Made by a program: the position numbers and the translations under genes | Part shown: positions 24,401 to 33,146 of the stretch, in pieces | Layout: each line of letters starts with the position of its first letter | Numbering within the stretch: position 1 is the stretch's first letter | DNA from: VXRJ01 sp965246995 | Lineage (GTDB): Bacteria > Acidobacteriota > Vicinamibacteria > Vicinamibacterales > UBA8438 | DNA: 64,000 bases | Reading direction: 5' to 3' | Assembly (NCBI GenBank): GCA_965246995.1 | Contig: OZ252008.1 | Coordinates: 3,596,001-3,660,000, forward strand | Notes under the pieces: model-generated | Told to the model about the DNA's origin: nothing | The model's input: the letters and a program-made list of their open reading frames with translations, nothing else | Databases searched by the model: none

Positions 24401-25270
24401 CTAACGGCCGCGGGCGCCGGGGCGCACTTCGCCCGGCTCCCCGGCGACACGCACGATGAAGTCAGCGAAGCCTTCCCGGACGCGCGCCGGATCGCGTTCC
24501 TGGGCAAGACGGAGCCGCTGGGCGATGTCGGGCCACGCGGGTTCCGGCGCCCGTTCCCCCTCAGCCATCCGGCGCCGGATCTCCTCGAGCAGCGCCTCGG
24601 GCGATTCGGGCCGGTAGACGAACATACGTTCAGGCGTCATGGGCACCCGGCCCGGCAGCATCGGATTGCCGCCGACGAGGTCGAATTCGGGGCCCGAGCC
24701 GGGTACATCGGCGGGCGGAGACAGCACCAGATCCGTCTCCCGTCGTCCCGGCCGCGACACCATCCCCATCGCGCCCATCCCGATTGGTGCAGCGGAGGGA
24801 TTCCGCGCCTCCGCGACCGGCAGCGCGCCGGCCGGCGGCGCCTCCGTGCCCGGGAGCCTCGGAGTCGTGGTCTCCGACGGGGTCCGCCCCACGCTGAAGG
24901 CAAAGTCCCCGTAGCGCACTTCGAAGCCGGCGATGGCGGCCGCCGTCGCCCCGACGGCCAGACACAGCGTCGCGGCGACGCCAAGGCTCCAGGCCGCCGC
25001 CGGTGACCAGTCCCGCCAGAACCGCCGCTCTCGCGCCGCGGGCGCCGCGCCGGAATCTCCGGACGGCACGGTCCGCCACCCATCGAACGCGAGATCGACT
25101 TCCGGCACGGTCCATCCGGACAACGCGCCCTGCACGGACCGCAGCGACGTCAGCTCTTCGGAGCAGGTGCGGCATTCCGCGACGTGGACCTCCACCCGCG
25201 CATGGTCGTCGGCAGAGTCCTCGCCGTAGAGATAGGCGACGAGCGAGGTCTTCTCCGGGCAATCAGCCAT
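24401..25270 (-). CDS. Anti-sigma factor with zinc-finger domain (RseA/ZAS-like)
   Basis: This 289-residue protein has the zinc-binding anti-sigma motif H-x3-C-x2-C (HVAECRTC) at about residues 28-35. It has one transmembrane segment at about 95-120 (AAWSLGVAATLCLAVGATAA) and a Pro-rich periplasmic part. Such proteins hold an ECF sigma factor inactive at the membrane until a signal triggers release. I chose the ATG at 25270, with GGAGGG 7 nt upstream. The start overlaps the sigma gene by 8 bp (ATGGCTGA), so both are made together. A conserved Pro/Gly-rich stretch (PLGTEAPPAG) may be the cleaved or sensing region. Confidence 0.85.
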   Translation of the reverse strand: MADCPEKTSLVAYLYGEDSADDHARVEVHVAECRTCSEELTSLRSVQGALSGWTVPEVDLAFDGWRTVPSGDSGAAPAARERRFWRDWSPAAAWSLGVAATLCLAVGATAAAIAGFEVRYGDFAFSVGRTPSETTTPRLPGTEAPPAGALPVAEARNPSAAPIGMGAMGMVSRPGRRETDLVLSPPADVPGSGPEFDLVGGNPMLPGRVPMTPERMFVYRPESPEALLEEIRRRMAEGERAPEPAWPDIAQRLRLAQERDPARVREGFADFIVRVAGEPGEVRPGARGR

Positions 25271-26021
25271 CAAACGTCCCTCCGCGTTCCAGCACCAGGC
25301 GAGGATAGGCCTGTCCCGCACCGGCGGACTGACGGGCCGCCGGGCGCGCAGGTTCGGCGAGCAGCCGCCGCAGGGTCACAAGCCCCTGATATACCCGCGT
25401 CTTGACAGTGCTAAGCGGCTTCCCGGTCGCATCGGCGATCTCCTGGAGCGTGAGACCCTGGAACTCCTTCAGGATGATGGCGTGGCGCTGCGCCTCCGGC
25501 AGGCGCCGCATCGCGCGCTGCACCAACTCGAGTTCGAACCGGCGGATCACGCCATCCTCGGACGGTTCGGCAGCAAGACTCGCCTTCTCCTCGGCCAGCC
25601 GCACCTCGTCCCGCACCTCCGGGCCGCCCCGATCGAGACTGACAATCGGTGAGCGCTTCCGCGACCGGAACCAGTCGCGACACCGGTTGAGCGTGATCCG
25701 GTACATCCAGGTGGAGAACTTCGAGTCCTGCCGGAACCTCCCGATCGACTGCCAGGCACTGACGAACGCGTCCTGAACCACCTCGTACGCCTCGGTCTCG
25801 TCCTGCACCTCTCGAAGCGCAAGGGCAAACATCTTCTGTTGCCAGCGCAGCACCAACTGTCCGAAAGCATGGTGGTCGCCGGCTTGGGCCCGGGCGACAA
25901 GCGCCTCGTCGGTCACCCCTGCCTGGCTGGCGGAAGCGACGCCCGGCGACGGGCCGACTGGCCCATCCGCTGGCGAAGTCTCGCGGGCCACGGCAGCTGC
26001 TATCTGCATCACCTTTGTCAT
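25263..26021 (-). CDS. ECF (RpoE-type) sigma factor
   Basis: This protein of about 252 residues has sigma region 2 (AFGQLVLRWQQKMFALALRE, then VVQDAFVSAWQSIGRFRQDS, then FSTWMYRITLNRCRDWFRSR) and region 4 (LPEAQRHAIILKEFQGLTLQ, then EIADATGKPLSTVKTRVYQG). It should recruit RNA polymerase to envelope-stress-type promoters and be held by the anti-sigma factor encoded next. The frame is open to 26150. I chose the ATG at 26021, but the ATG at 26009 is preceded by AAAGGTG and is also plausible. The first 40 residues are Ala/Pro-rich. It heads the longest minus-strand run in the window, which includes hslVU. Confidence 0.9.
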   Translation of the reverse strand: MTKVMQIAAAVARETSPADGPVGPSPGVASASQAGVTDEALVARAQAGDHHAFGQLVLRWQQKMFALALREVQDETEAYEVVQDAFVSAWQSIGRFRQDSKFSTWMYRITLNRCRDWFRSRKRSPIVSLDRGGPEVRDEVRLAEEKASLAAEPSEDGVIRRFELELVQRAMRRLPEAQRHAIILKEFQGLTLQEIADATGKPLSTVKTRVYQGLVTLRRLLAEPARPAARQSAGAGQAYPRLVLERGGTFDG

Positions 26022-26107
26022 GTTAGACGCTGCCGGCGCCGAAACGGTCTGTCGGCTCGCACAGAGTCCCGATCGCCGACCCCTCGACAGGCAGCGGATC
26101 CGCCGAC

Positions 26108-26114
26108 TATCGTA
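26108..26114. promoter_or_regulatory. Overlapping divergent -10-like elements between ABC-F and sigma genes
   Basis: The plus strand reads TATCGT (26108-26113), 9 nt before a GTG start of the ABC-F gene. The minus strand reads TACGAT over 26114-26109, pointing at the sigma gene about 88 nt away. No strong -35 was seen on either side, so both assignments are tentative. Confidence 0.3.
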
Positions 26115-26122
26115 CCAGTCGG

Positions 26123-28141
26123 GTGGTCCGTGGCGTGATTCGGGTATCAAGTCTTCACAAGACGTTCGGCGACAGGGTGCTGTTCGATCGGCTCACCTGG
26201 CAGGTGCAGCCGGGACAGCGGGTCGGTCTGTGCGGTCCGAACGGTTCCGGCAAGACGACGCTGCTCCGGATGCTGGCCCGTGAGGTGGAGGCGGACGCCG
26301 GGGAGATCATCCGCCCCACCGGTCTGACCGTCGGCTACCTGCCGCAGGACGGACTCAACCACGCCGGGCGGACCCTCCGCGAGGAGGCGATGCTTGCCTT
26401 CGCGCCGCTCCTCGCGCTGCAGGCGGAGATGCACACCCTCGAAGCGCAACTGGCCGACCCCGCCATCACCGGTGAAGCGCACGACGCCCTGCTCGCGCGC
26501 TACTCCGAGGCACAGGACGCGTTCACGCATGGCGACGGTTACAGCATCGAGGCGAAGGTCGACGCCGTGCTGCGGGGCCTCGGCTTTGCGCCGGGCGACC
26601 TCGAACGCCCCGCCGACACGTTCTCGGGCGGCTGGCAGATGCGCATCGCACTCGCCAAGCTGCTTCTCGAGCGCCCGCAACTGCTGTTGCTGGACGAGCC
26701 GACGAATCACCTCGATCTCGAGGCGCGCAACTGGCTGGAGGAATTTCTCGTCGACTACCCGCACGCCGCCGTCCTGGTATCGCACGACCGCTACTTCCTC
26801 GATGCCGTCGTCACGGCAATCGCCGATGTCAACCTCCGGACGCTCGACACCTATCCGGGCACCTACAGCGCGTACCTGACTGAACGGGACGAGCGCGTCG
26901 CCCGGATGCGCGCCGCGAAACTGCAGCAGGACGAAGAGATCGCCCGGATGCGGCTCTTCATCGACCGCTTCCGGTACAAGGCGTCGAAGGCGAAGCAGGT
27001 GCAGAGCCGCGTCAAGATGCTGGAGAAGATCATCCCGATCGAGGTGCCGCCCGAACGGAAAAAGGTGCACTTCACGTTCCCGGCCAGCGCGCGTAGCGGC
27101 CGCACGGTTATCGAACTGCGCGACGTGGCGAAGGCGTACGGCGATATTCGGGTGTTCGACCGGGTGAACGTCCACATCGAGCGGGGCGAGCGCCTCGCGC
27201 TGGTCGGTCCGAACGGCGCCGGCAAGTCGACGCTGATGCGGATGCTCTCGGGCGTGGAGGCGCCCGACGGCGGGGAACGGCTTGCGGGCTACCGGGTCCA
27301 CATGCAGTATTTCGCGCAGGACGAGGCGACGCGGCTCGACCCGACGCTCAACGTCTACGAGACGCTCGCCAGCGGATCGCCGGTCGATATGGTCCCGGCG
27401 ATCCGGAACATCCTCGGAGGCTTCCTCTTCACGGAAGACGACGTCTACAAGCGGGTGGCGGTTCTGTCCGGCGGTGAACGGACGCGGCTCGCGGTGGCGC
27501 GAATGCTGCTCCGGCCCTCGAATACGCTGATCCTGGACGAGCCGACGAACCACCTGGACATCGATTCGACCGATGTTCTGCTCGATGCGCTCGCGGCGTT
27601 CGACGGCACCCTGCTCTTTGTCTCGCACGACCGCTACTTCGTCGACAAACTGGCAACGAAGGTGCTCGACATCGGCGCTGGCGACGCCGTGCTATATCCC
27701 GGCACGTACGAGGAGTTCCGTTGGAGCCAAACGCAGGCAGCGGCACCGCCGGCGCCACCCGCCAAGACACCTTCGGCGGCAAGGGCAGGAGCGAAGAAGC
27801 GCCCCGAGCCGCGACCACCCAGCGCGGCGGAGCACAAGCGGCGACAGGTGGAAGTGCGGCGGCAGGAACACCGGAACCAGGCGCTCCAGAAGCGGATCGT
27901 GGAACTGGAACGGCGTATCGCCGAGCGCGAAGCGGAGATCCGCACGGTCGAGGCGAAGATGGCGGCTCCCGATCTGTACATCGATCAGACGGCGGCGAAC
28001 GAGCTGGTCAAGCGCCACCAGACCTTGATGTGGGCGGTGGGCGACCTGATGAATCAGTGGGAGGCGCTCGAGCAGGAGGCGGCCGACCGCGGGCAGGCGA
28101 CAGCTACGCCCGCGGGTGACTCTTCCGGTACACGTCGGTGA
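26123..28141 (+). CDS. ABC-F family ATPase
   Basis: This 672-residue protein has two ABC domains and no membrane segments. Domain 1 has Walker A GPNGSGKTT, signature SGGW and Walker B LLLLDEPTNHLDLE. A linker follows (RMRLFIDRFRYKASKAKQVQ), then domain 2 with GPNGAGKST, SGGE and LILDEPTNHLDI. A C-terminal charged coiled coil (about 590-650) resembles the Uup/Mesh-type extension. ABC-F proteins act on the ribosome in translation quality control or antibiotic protection, or bind DNA (Uup); which applies here is unknown. The GTG at 26123 fits a leaderless start, and a GTG at 26135 is an alternative. The 3' end overlaps convergent xerC by 38 bp. Confidence 0.92.
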   Translation: MVRGVIRVSSLHKTFGDRVLFDRLTWQVQPGQRVGLCGPNGSGKTTLLRMLAREVEADAGEIIRPTGLTVGYLPQDGLNHAGRTLREEAMLAFAPLLALQAEMHTLEAQLADPAITGEAHDALLARYSEAQDAFTHGDGYSIEAKVDAVLRGLGFAPGDLERPADTFSGGWQMRIALAKLLLERPQLLLLDEPTNHLDLEARNWLEEFLVDYPHAAVLVSHDRYFLDAVVTAIADVNLRTLDTYPGTYSAYLTERDERVARMRAAKLQQDEEIARMRLFIDRFRYKASKAKQVQSRVKMLEKIIPIEVPPERKKVHFTFPASARSGRTVIELRDVAKAYGDIRVFDRVNVHIERGERLALVGPNGAGKSTLMRMLSGVEAPDGGERLAGYRVHMQYFAQDEATRLDPTLNVYETLASGSPVDMVPAIRNILGGFLFTEDDVYKRVAVLSGGERTRLAVARMLLRPSNTLILDEPTNHLDIDSTDVLLDALAAFDGTLLFVSHDRYFVDKLATKVLDIGAGDAVLYPGTYEEFRWSQTQAAAPPAPPAKTPSAARAGAKKRPEPRPPSAAEHKRRQVEVRRQEHRNQALQKRIVELERRIAEREAEIRTVEAKMAAPDLYIDQTAANELVKRHQTLMWAVGDLMNQWEALEQEAADRGQATATPAGDSSGTRR

Positions 28142-29054
28142 TCTGCGCCGTGCTGACGTGCGTGTAACGCTGCGTCGTACTGATGCGCGAGTGGCCCAGC
28201 AGTTCCTGAATCGACCGCAGGTCGGCGCCCGCGTCGAGCAGGTGCGTCGCAAACGAGTGCCGTAGCGCGTGGGGAGAGATTCCGAGGCGCGTGGCCACTT
28301 GCGCCGCATACTTGCGCACCAGCCGATCGATGCTCCGCGTCGACAAGCGCCCGCCATGCTTGTTGACGAACAGTGGATCGTCCGGGGTCTGCCGCGCGTG
28401 TCCCCGGCGTGATCGCACCATCCGAGGCGGCGCCGATGCCGCCACTCGCCGGCGATCGGGCAACCACGCCCGGATCGCCGTGGCGGCGGGCCGCGTGCAG
28501 GGAACGATGCGCTCCTTGCCCCCCTTCCCCAGCACCCGCACCATCCGGCTGCCCAGGTTGATGTCCTCCAGGTCGAGCAACGCCAGCTCGCTCAACCGCA
28601 GTCCGGACGCATAGAACAACTCCAGGATCGCGCGATCGCGCCGGCCGAGTGGAGTTGTGCTGTCGGGTGACTCGAGCAATGCCTCCATCTCGTCGCGGGC
28701 GAGATGCGCCGGCACGCGGCGCTCGACCGCGGGCGAGGCAACCAGCGCGCCGGCGTCCCGGTCGACCGCCCCTTCGCGCCGGAGGTAGCGCGTGAACGAC
28801 CGGATCGCCGCAAGCTTGCGCGCGGAGGTGGCCCGCGAGAGCCCTTCCTCGTAGAGCTCAGCCAGAAAAGCACGGATCGTCCGGTGGTCGATGTCGACCG
28901 GGTTCGGATTCCGTCCGAGGCGCGCGGCCGCAAACGTCGCAAACTGGGTCAGATCGCTCCGGTACGCGCGGAGCGTATGGCGGGAGACATTCCGGTTCAG
29001 CTCGAGGAACTCGAGGAACTCGTCACGGTGCGGTTGCAGCGGTTGCGACATCAT
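28104..29054 (-). CDS. xerC: Tyrosine recombinase XerC-like
   Basis: This 316-residue site-specific recombinase has an N-terminal SAM-like core-binding domain (LEFLELNRNVSRHTLRAYRS, then SARKLAAIRSFTRYLRREG) and a full catalytic set: Arg in YASGLRLSEL, Lys in VLGKGGKER, His/Arg in SPHALRHSFATHL, His in ELLGHSRISTTQRYTHV and the nucleophile Tyr in TQRYTHV. XerC resolves chromosome dimers with XerD at dif. Three starts are possible within 7 bases (GTG 29057, ATG 29054, ATG 29051). It overlaps the 3' end of trmFO by about 30 bp, completing a topA-trmFO-xerC operon, which is common in bacteria. An insertion of about 20 residues (PDRRRVAASAPPRMVRSRRG) lies after the Lys region. Confidence 0.92.
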   Translation of the reverse strand: MMSQPLQPHRDEFLEFLELNRNVSRHTLRAYRSDLTQFATFAAARLGRNPNPVDIDHRTIRAFLAELYEEGLSRATSARKLAAIRSFTRYLRREGAVDRDAGALVASPAVERRVPAHLARDEMEALLESPDSTTPLGRRDRAILELFYASGLRLSELALLDLEDINLGSRMVRVLGKGGKERIVPCTRPAATAIRAWLPDRRRVAASAPPRMVRSRRGHARQTPDDPLFVNKHGGRLSTRSIDRLVRKYAAQVATRLGISPHALRHSFATHLLDAGADLRSIQELLGHSRISTTQRYTHVSTAQITDVYRKSHPRA

Positions 29055-30432
29055 CACCTGATCTATCGGCCGGATCGCCTTCGTGCATCCAGGCGTCCAG
29101 ATCAGCCAGCGCGCGTTGCGCCATCGCCTGCCGGCGCGCCTGCCGGCCGCGCGGTGGCGCTTCGAGAGGCGGAATCAATCCAAAAGCGATATTCGTCGGC
29201 TGGTACGTTCGCGGGTTGGCATGCGCAACGTAGTACGCCAGCGCGCCGAGCGCGGTACTGCGTGGCAACGCGCGGGGCGTTTCGCCCAGCACCAACGCCG
29301 CGGCATTTCTCCCGGCGATCAACCCGGAGGCGGCCGACTCGACGTAGCCTTCGACCCCCGAGACCTGCCCGGCGATAAAGAGATCAGGCCGCGTGCGCGT
29401 TTGCCAGGTGGGAAGCAGCACCGTCGGCGCGTTGATGTACGTATTGCGGTGCAGCATGCCCAAGCGGACGAACTCCGCCTGCTCCAGACCCGGAACCAGG
29501 CGCAGCACCCGCTTCTGTTCGCCCCACTTCAACTGCGTCTGGAAGCCAACCAGGCTGAAGTGGTCCGCCGCGAGATCGTCCTGGCGGAGCTGCACCACCG
29601 CCCATGGACGGCACCCGGTTCGGGGATCGGTCAATCCGACCGGCTTCATCGGCCCGAAGCGAAGCGTGTCGAGGCCGCGATGCGCCATCACCTCGATCGG
29701 AAGACACCCCTCGAAGAAGGGGGTCCGATCGAGATCGTGCAACTCGGCCCGTTCGGCGGTGGTGAGCGCCTCGTAGAAACGCAGGTACTCCGCCTCCGTC
29801 ATCGGGCAGTTCAGGTAGTCCCCCTCCTCCGGATCCGCACCGCACGCGGGTGCTTCCGGCGCACTGGCACGCGCGCCGCGGCTGCGGCGTGATGCACGGA
29901 ACACCTTCGACCGGTCGATCGTCGACGCCTCGACGATCGGGCTGATCGCATCGAAGAAGTAAAGCTGCTCCCGCCCGACAAACGCGGTCAGGTCGGCGGC
30001 AAGCGAGTCCGAGGTGAGAGGACCTGTCGCGACAATCACCGGGGATTTCGGGTCCGACGCCGCGGGCAAGCGCGGCACCTCGCCACGATGGACCGTGATC
30101 AGCGGTTCGCCGGCGATGGCGTCCGTGATTCCCTGCGCGAACCGGTCACGGTCGACGGCGAGTGCTCCACCCGCCGGGACACGCGACACGTCCGCCACCC
30201 GCATCACCAACGAGTCCAGCCGGCGCATTTCTTCCTTCAACAGGCCGACCGCGTTGTCGAGGGCGGCGCCCCGGAAGGAATTGCTGCAGACCAGCTCCGC
30301 CAGGCGATCGGTGCGGTGGACCGGCGTTGTCCGGGTGGGGCGCATCTCGTGCAGGGCGACCGGCACACCGCGCGAGGCGGCCTGCCACGCCGCCTCGCTT
30401 CCGGCCAGGCCGCCGCCGATGATGCGGATCAT
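29023..30432 (-). CDS. trmFO: TrmFO, folate/FAD-dependent tRNA (uracil-5)-methyltransferase
   Basis: This 469-residue flavoprotein methylates U54 of tRNA using methylene-tetrahydrofolate. The FAD-binding Rossmann motif IIGGGLAGSEAAWQAASRGV is at the N-terminus, followed by ELVCSNSFRGAALDNAVGLL, CPMTEAEYLRFYEAL, FEGCLPIEVMAHRGLDTLRF and GQVSGVEGYVESAASGLIAG. I chose the ATG at 30432, which overlaps the topA stop as ATGA. About 35 residues near position 195-225 (RASRRSRGARASAPEAPACG) form an insertion that most TrmFO proteins lack. The length is otherwise normal. Confidence 0.94.
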   Translation of the reverse strand: MIRIIGGGLAGSEAAWQAASRGVPVALHEMRPTRTTPVHRTDRLAELVCSNSFRGAALDNAVGLLKEEMRRLDSLVMRVADVSRVPAGGALAVDRDRFAQGITDAIAGEPLITVHRGEVPRLPAASDPKSPVIVATGPLTSDSLAADLTAFVGREQLYFFDAISPIVEASTIDRSKVFRASRRSRGARASAPEAPACGADPEEGDYLNCPMTEAEYLRFYEALTTAERAELHDLDRTPFFEGCLPIEVMAHRGLDTLRFGPMKPVGLTDPRTGCRPWAVVQLRQDDLAADHFSLVGFQTQLKWGEQKRVLRLVPGLEQAEFVRLGMLHRNTYINAPTVLLPTWQTRTRPDLFIAGQVSGVEGYVESAASGLIAGRNAAALVLGETPRALPRSTALGALAYYVAHANPRTYQPTNIAFGLIPPLEAPPRGRQARRQAMAQRALADLDAWMHEGDPADRSGDDVATAATAP

Positions 30433-33092
30433 CCGGCCTTCCTCGCCCCCGCCGGCGACGACTTTCGCGGCGTCGCGGCGAACGCGGTCCATTGGCCGTT
30501 GCGGTAGTCGGCGCGCCAGCCGGTCGCCTTTCCTTCCTGTTCCGACATCAGGTACTGCTCACCGGTCTTGCGCGAGTACCGGACCAGCGCCGGCCGACCC
30601 TCCGGATCCGTCTCCGGCCCCTCGATCAGGTAGCGGTACTTGGTATGGAGCTCTCCGGCGTGCGCCTTCAGTTCGGCCACCGCCGGGGCGCGCGTCTCCC
30701 GGTGTTTCGGGAACAGGCTCGCCGCGAGGAAGATCCCGGAAGCGCCGTCACGCAGGACGTAGTGATCATCCAGCGTCCGGCAGCGAAGTTCCGGCATCGG
30801 GATCGGATCGACCCGCGGCGGCGCCGGCTCGCCGTTCTTCAGCAACTTCCGCGTGTTCTTGCAGGCCGCGTTCGAGCAGCCGAAGAACTTCCCGAACCGG
30901 CCCGACTTGAGGGTCATCTCCGATCCACACTTGTCGCACACGATCGTCCGCGCCTTCGGGACCAGTCCCTCGAACGATCCGGTTTCGATCTCGTGACCCT
31001 CGCAGTACGGGTTCTTGCCGCAGACGTGGAGCTTGCGCGTCTTGTCGATGACGTACGCATCCATGTGCGTGCCGCACGTCGGGCAGCGACGCTTGGCCCT
31101 GAGCAGCCGGCTCTCTTCCTCGTCATCCCGCTCCGCATCCGCCACAGCGTCCGCCGGCACGAGATCGATGGTCTGCGTGCATCGCGCCTTCGGCGGCTGC
31201 GCATAGCCCGAACAGCTCAGGAAAACGCCCGTGCTGGCGGAACGGACCTGCATCTTCCGGCCGCATGCCGGGCAGTCGATGGCGGTCAATGTCGGCGTGT
31301 TCGGCCGCATCCCGTCGGGACTCGCCGCCGCCGCCAGCTTCTCCCGGAAACCGGCGTAGAACGCATCGAGCACCTGCAGCCACTCGCGATTACCCGAGGC
31401 GACCTGGTCGAGGGTCTCCTCCATCCCGGCCGTAAACGAATAGTCCAGCAGGTCGGAGAAGTTCTCGACCAGGCGGTCGGTCACCAGCTCGCCGATCTTC
31501 TCCGCGTGGAAGCGGCGTTTCTTCAACGTGACGTAGCCCCGGTCCTGGATGGTCGAGATGATCGACGCATAGGTGGACGGCCTGCCGATGCCGCGCTTCT
31601 CGAGTTCCTTCACCAGCGTCGCTTCGCTGTAGCGGGGCGGTGGTTTGGTGAAGTGCTGCACCGGATCCAACCCCGCACAGGCGAGCGCTTCGCCCTCGTT
31701 GTAGGCCGGCACCTCCGTGTCGTCCCCCTTGCGCGACAGCGGCGACAAGACGCGCGTGAAGCCGTCGAATCGCATCACCCGCCCGCGCAAGCGGAGTTCG
31801 TAGACGCCCGCCTCGACGGTGACCGTCGTGCCGAGATACTGGGCCGGCGTCATCTGGCAGGCCAGAAACTGCCGCCGGATCAGGTCGTAGAGTCGACGTG
31901 CGTCGCCGTCGGCGATCTGGAGAGATGACGGGTCGGCCGCCGCGTCCGTCGGCCGGATCGCTTCGTGCGCTTCCTGCGCTCCGGCCTTGCTCGCATATAC
32001 GTTCGGTTTCCTGGGCAGGTACGCGGGACCGAACGATGCTCCGATGTACTCGCGCGCCGCGGCCACCGCATCGGTCGAGAGGGTTGTCGCGTCGGTACGC
32101 ATGTAGGTGATACGGCCCCCCTCGTAGAGGCGCTGCGCAAGCATCATGGTCTTGCGAACACCGAAACCGAGACGGGATGACGCCGCCTGCTGCAGGGTGG
32201 AGGTAATGAACGGCGCTGACGGCTTCGCCGCCGTCGGCTTGTTCTCCACCCGGACGACCCGGAACGCCTCGTCCCCGAGGGCGGCGACCGCCGCCTCGGC
32301 GTCCGCCTGATTGCCGCAGCGGAAGGCCTCCCCAGCCTGCTTCGTCACCTGAAAACGACACCGGTCCTTGCCACCGGCCCGAACCAGGTCAGCGAAGACC
32401 TCCCAGTACTCCTCCGGCTCGAACGCGCGGATCTCCCGCTCGCGCTCCACCACCAGCCGGACCGCCACGGACTGCACCCGACCGGCCGAAAGCCCGCGCG
32501 CCACCTTCGCCCAAAGGAGCGGCGACACCTCGTAGCCAACCACGCGGTCGAGGAACCGTCGCGCCTGCTGCGCGTTCACACGGTTCTGGTCGATTTCGCC
32601 AGGGTTGGAGAACGCGCCACGGATGGCTTTGCTGGTGATCTCGTTGAACACGACACGGCGGAAACGCTTCGGGTCGCCGCCGATCACCTCCCTCAGATGC
32701 CAGGCGATAGCCTCCCCTTCGCGATCGAGGTCGGTGGCGAGATACACATCGTCCGACGTTTCCGCGACCTTCTTCAAGTCGCGGACCACCCGCTCTTTAC
32801 CGGGCACCACCTCGTAGGTGGCCTTCCAGCCGCGATCCGGATCGACTCCCATCCGACGGACGAGCTGCCCACGCTGGTGCCTCGCCTTCTGGGCGGCGGT
32901 CTGTTTCTTCTTGCCCTTGGCCGGGGGCTTCCCGCTATTGGACGAGGCTCCGCCGGATTCGCGCCCCTTGCCGCCAACCGGCAGGTCGCGGATGTGTCCG
33001 ACACTCGACTTCACGAGGTACTCGCGGCCGAGGTACCGGTTAATTGTCCGGGCCTTGGCCGGGGATTCCACGATTACCAACGATCTCGCCAT
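30429..33092 (-). CDS. topA: DNA topoisomerase I
   Basis: This 887-residue type IA topoisomerase relaxes negative supercoils. It has the TOPRIM start MARSLVIVESPAKARTINRY with the acidic DxDxE site in YLATDLDREGEAIAWHL, the catalytic tyrosine in GGRITYMRTDATTLS and the SAGRVQSVAVRLV motif. At least three C-terminal four-Cys zinc ribbons follow (CPACGRKM ... C, CPTCGTHM ... CGKNPYC and CDKCGSEM ... CSNAAC). A Lys/Gly-rich insertion (GGKGRESGGASSNSGKPPAK) lies in the TOPRIM domain. GGAGGGAGG lies just upstream of the ATG. It heads the topA-trmFO-xerC operon. Confidence 0.96.
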   Translation of the reverse strand: MARSLVIVESPAKARTINRYLGREYLVKSSVGHIRDLPVGGKGRESGGASSNSGKPPAKGKKKQTAAQKARHQRGQLVRRMGVDPDRGWKATYEVVPGKERVVRDLKKVAETSDDVYLATDLDREGEAIAWHLREVIGGDPKRFRRVVFNEITSKAIRGAFSNPGEIDQNRVNAQQARRFLDRVVGYEVSPLLWAKVARGLSAGRVQSVAVRLVVEREREIRAFEPEEYWEVFADLVRAGGKDRCRFQVTKQAGEAFRCGNQADAEAAVAALGDEAFRVVRVENKPTAAKPSAPFITSTLQQAASSRLGFGVRKTMMLAQRLYEGGRITYMRTDATTLSTDAVAAAREYIGASFGPAYLPRKPNVYASKAGAQEAHEAIRPTDAAADPSSLQIADGDARRLYDLIRRQFLACQMTPAQYLGTTVTVEAGVYELRLRGRVMRFDGFTRVLSPLSRKGDDTEVPAYNEGEALACAGLDPVQHFTKPPPRYSEATLVKELEKRGIGRPSTYASIISTIQDRGYVTLKKRRFHAEKIGELVTDRLVENFSDLLDYSFTAGMEETLDQVASGNREWLQVLDAFYAGFREKLAAAASPDGMRPNTPTLTAIDCPACGRKMQVRSASTGVFLSCSGYAQPPKARCTQTIDLVPADAVADAERDDEEESRLLRAKRRCPTCGTHMDAYVIDKTRKLHVCGKNPYCEGHEIETGSFEGLVPKARTIVCDKCGSEMTLKSGRFGKFFGCSNAACKNTRKLLKNGEPAPPRVDPIPMPELRCRTLDDHYVLRDGASGIFLAASLFPKHRETRAPAVAELKAHAGELHTKYRYLIEGPETDPEGRPALVRYSRKTGEQYLMSEQEGKATGWRADYRNGQWTAFAATPRKSSPAGARKAG

Positions 33093-33146
33093 GCGCCTCC
33101 CTCCAACGGCTGCGGTCGATCGGCCGTTGGCCGCCGCGAACCGGCG

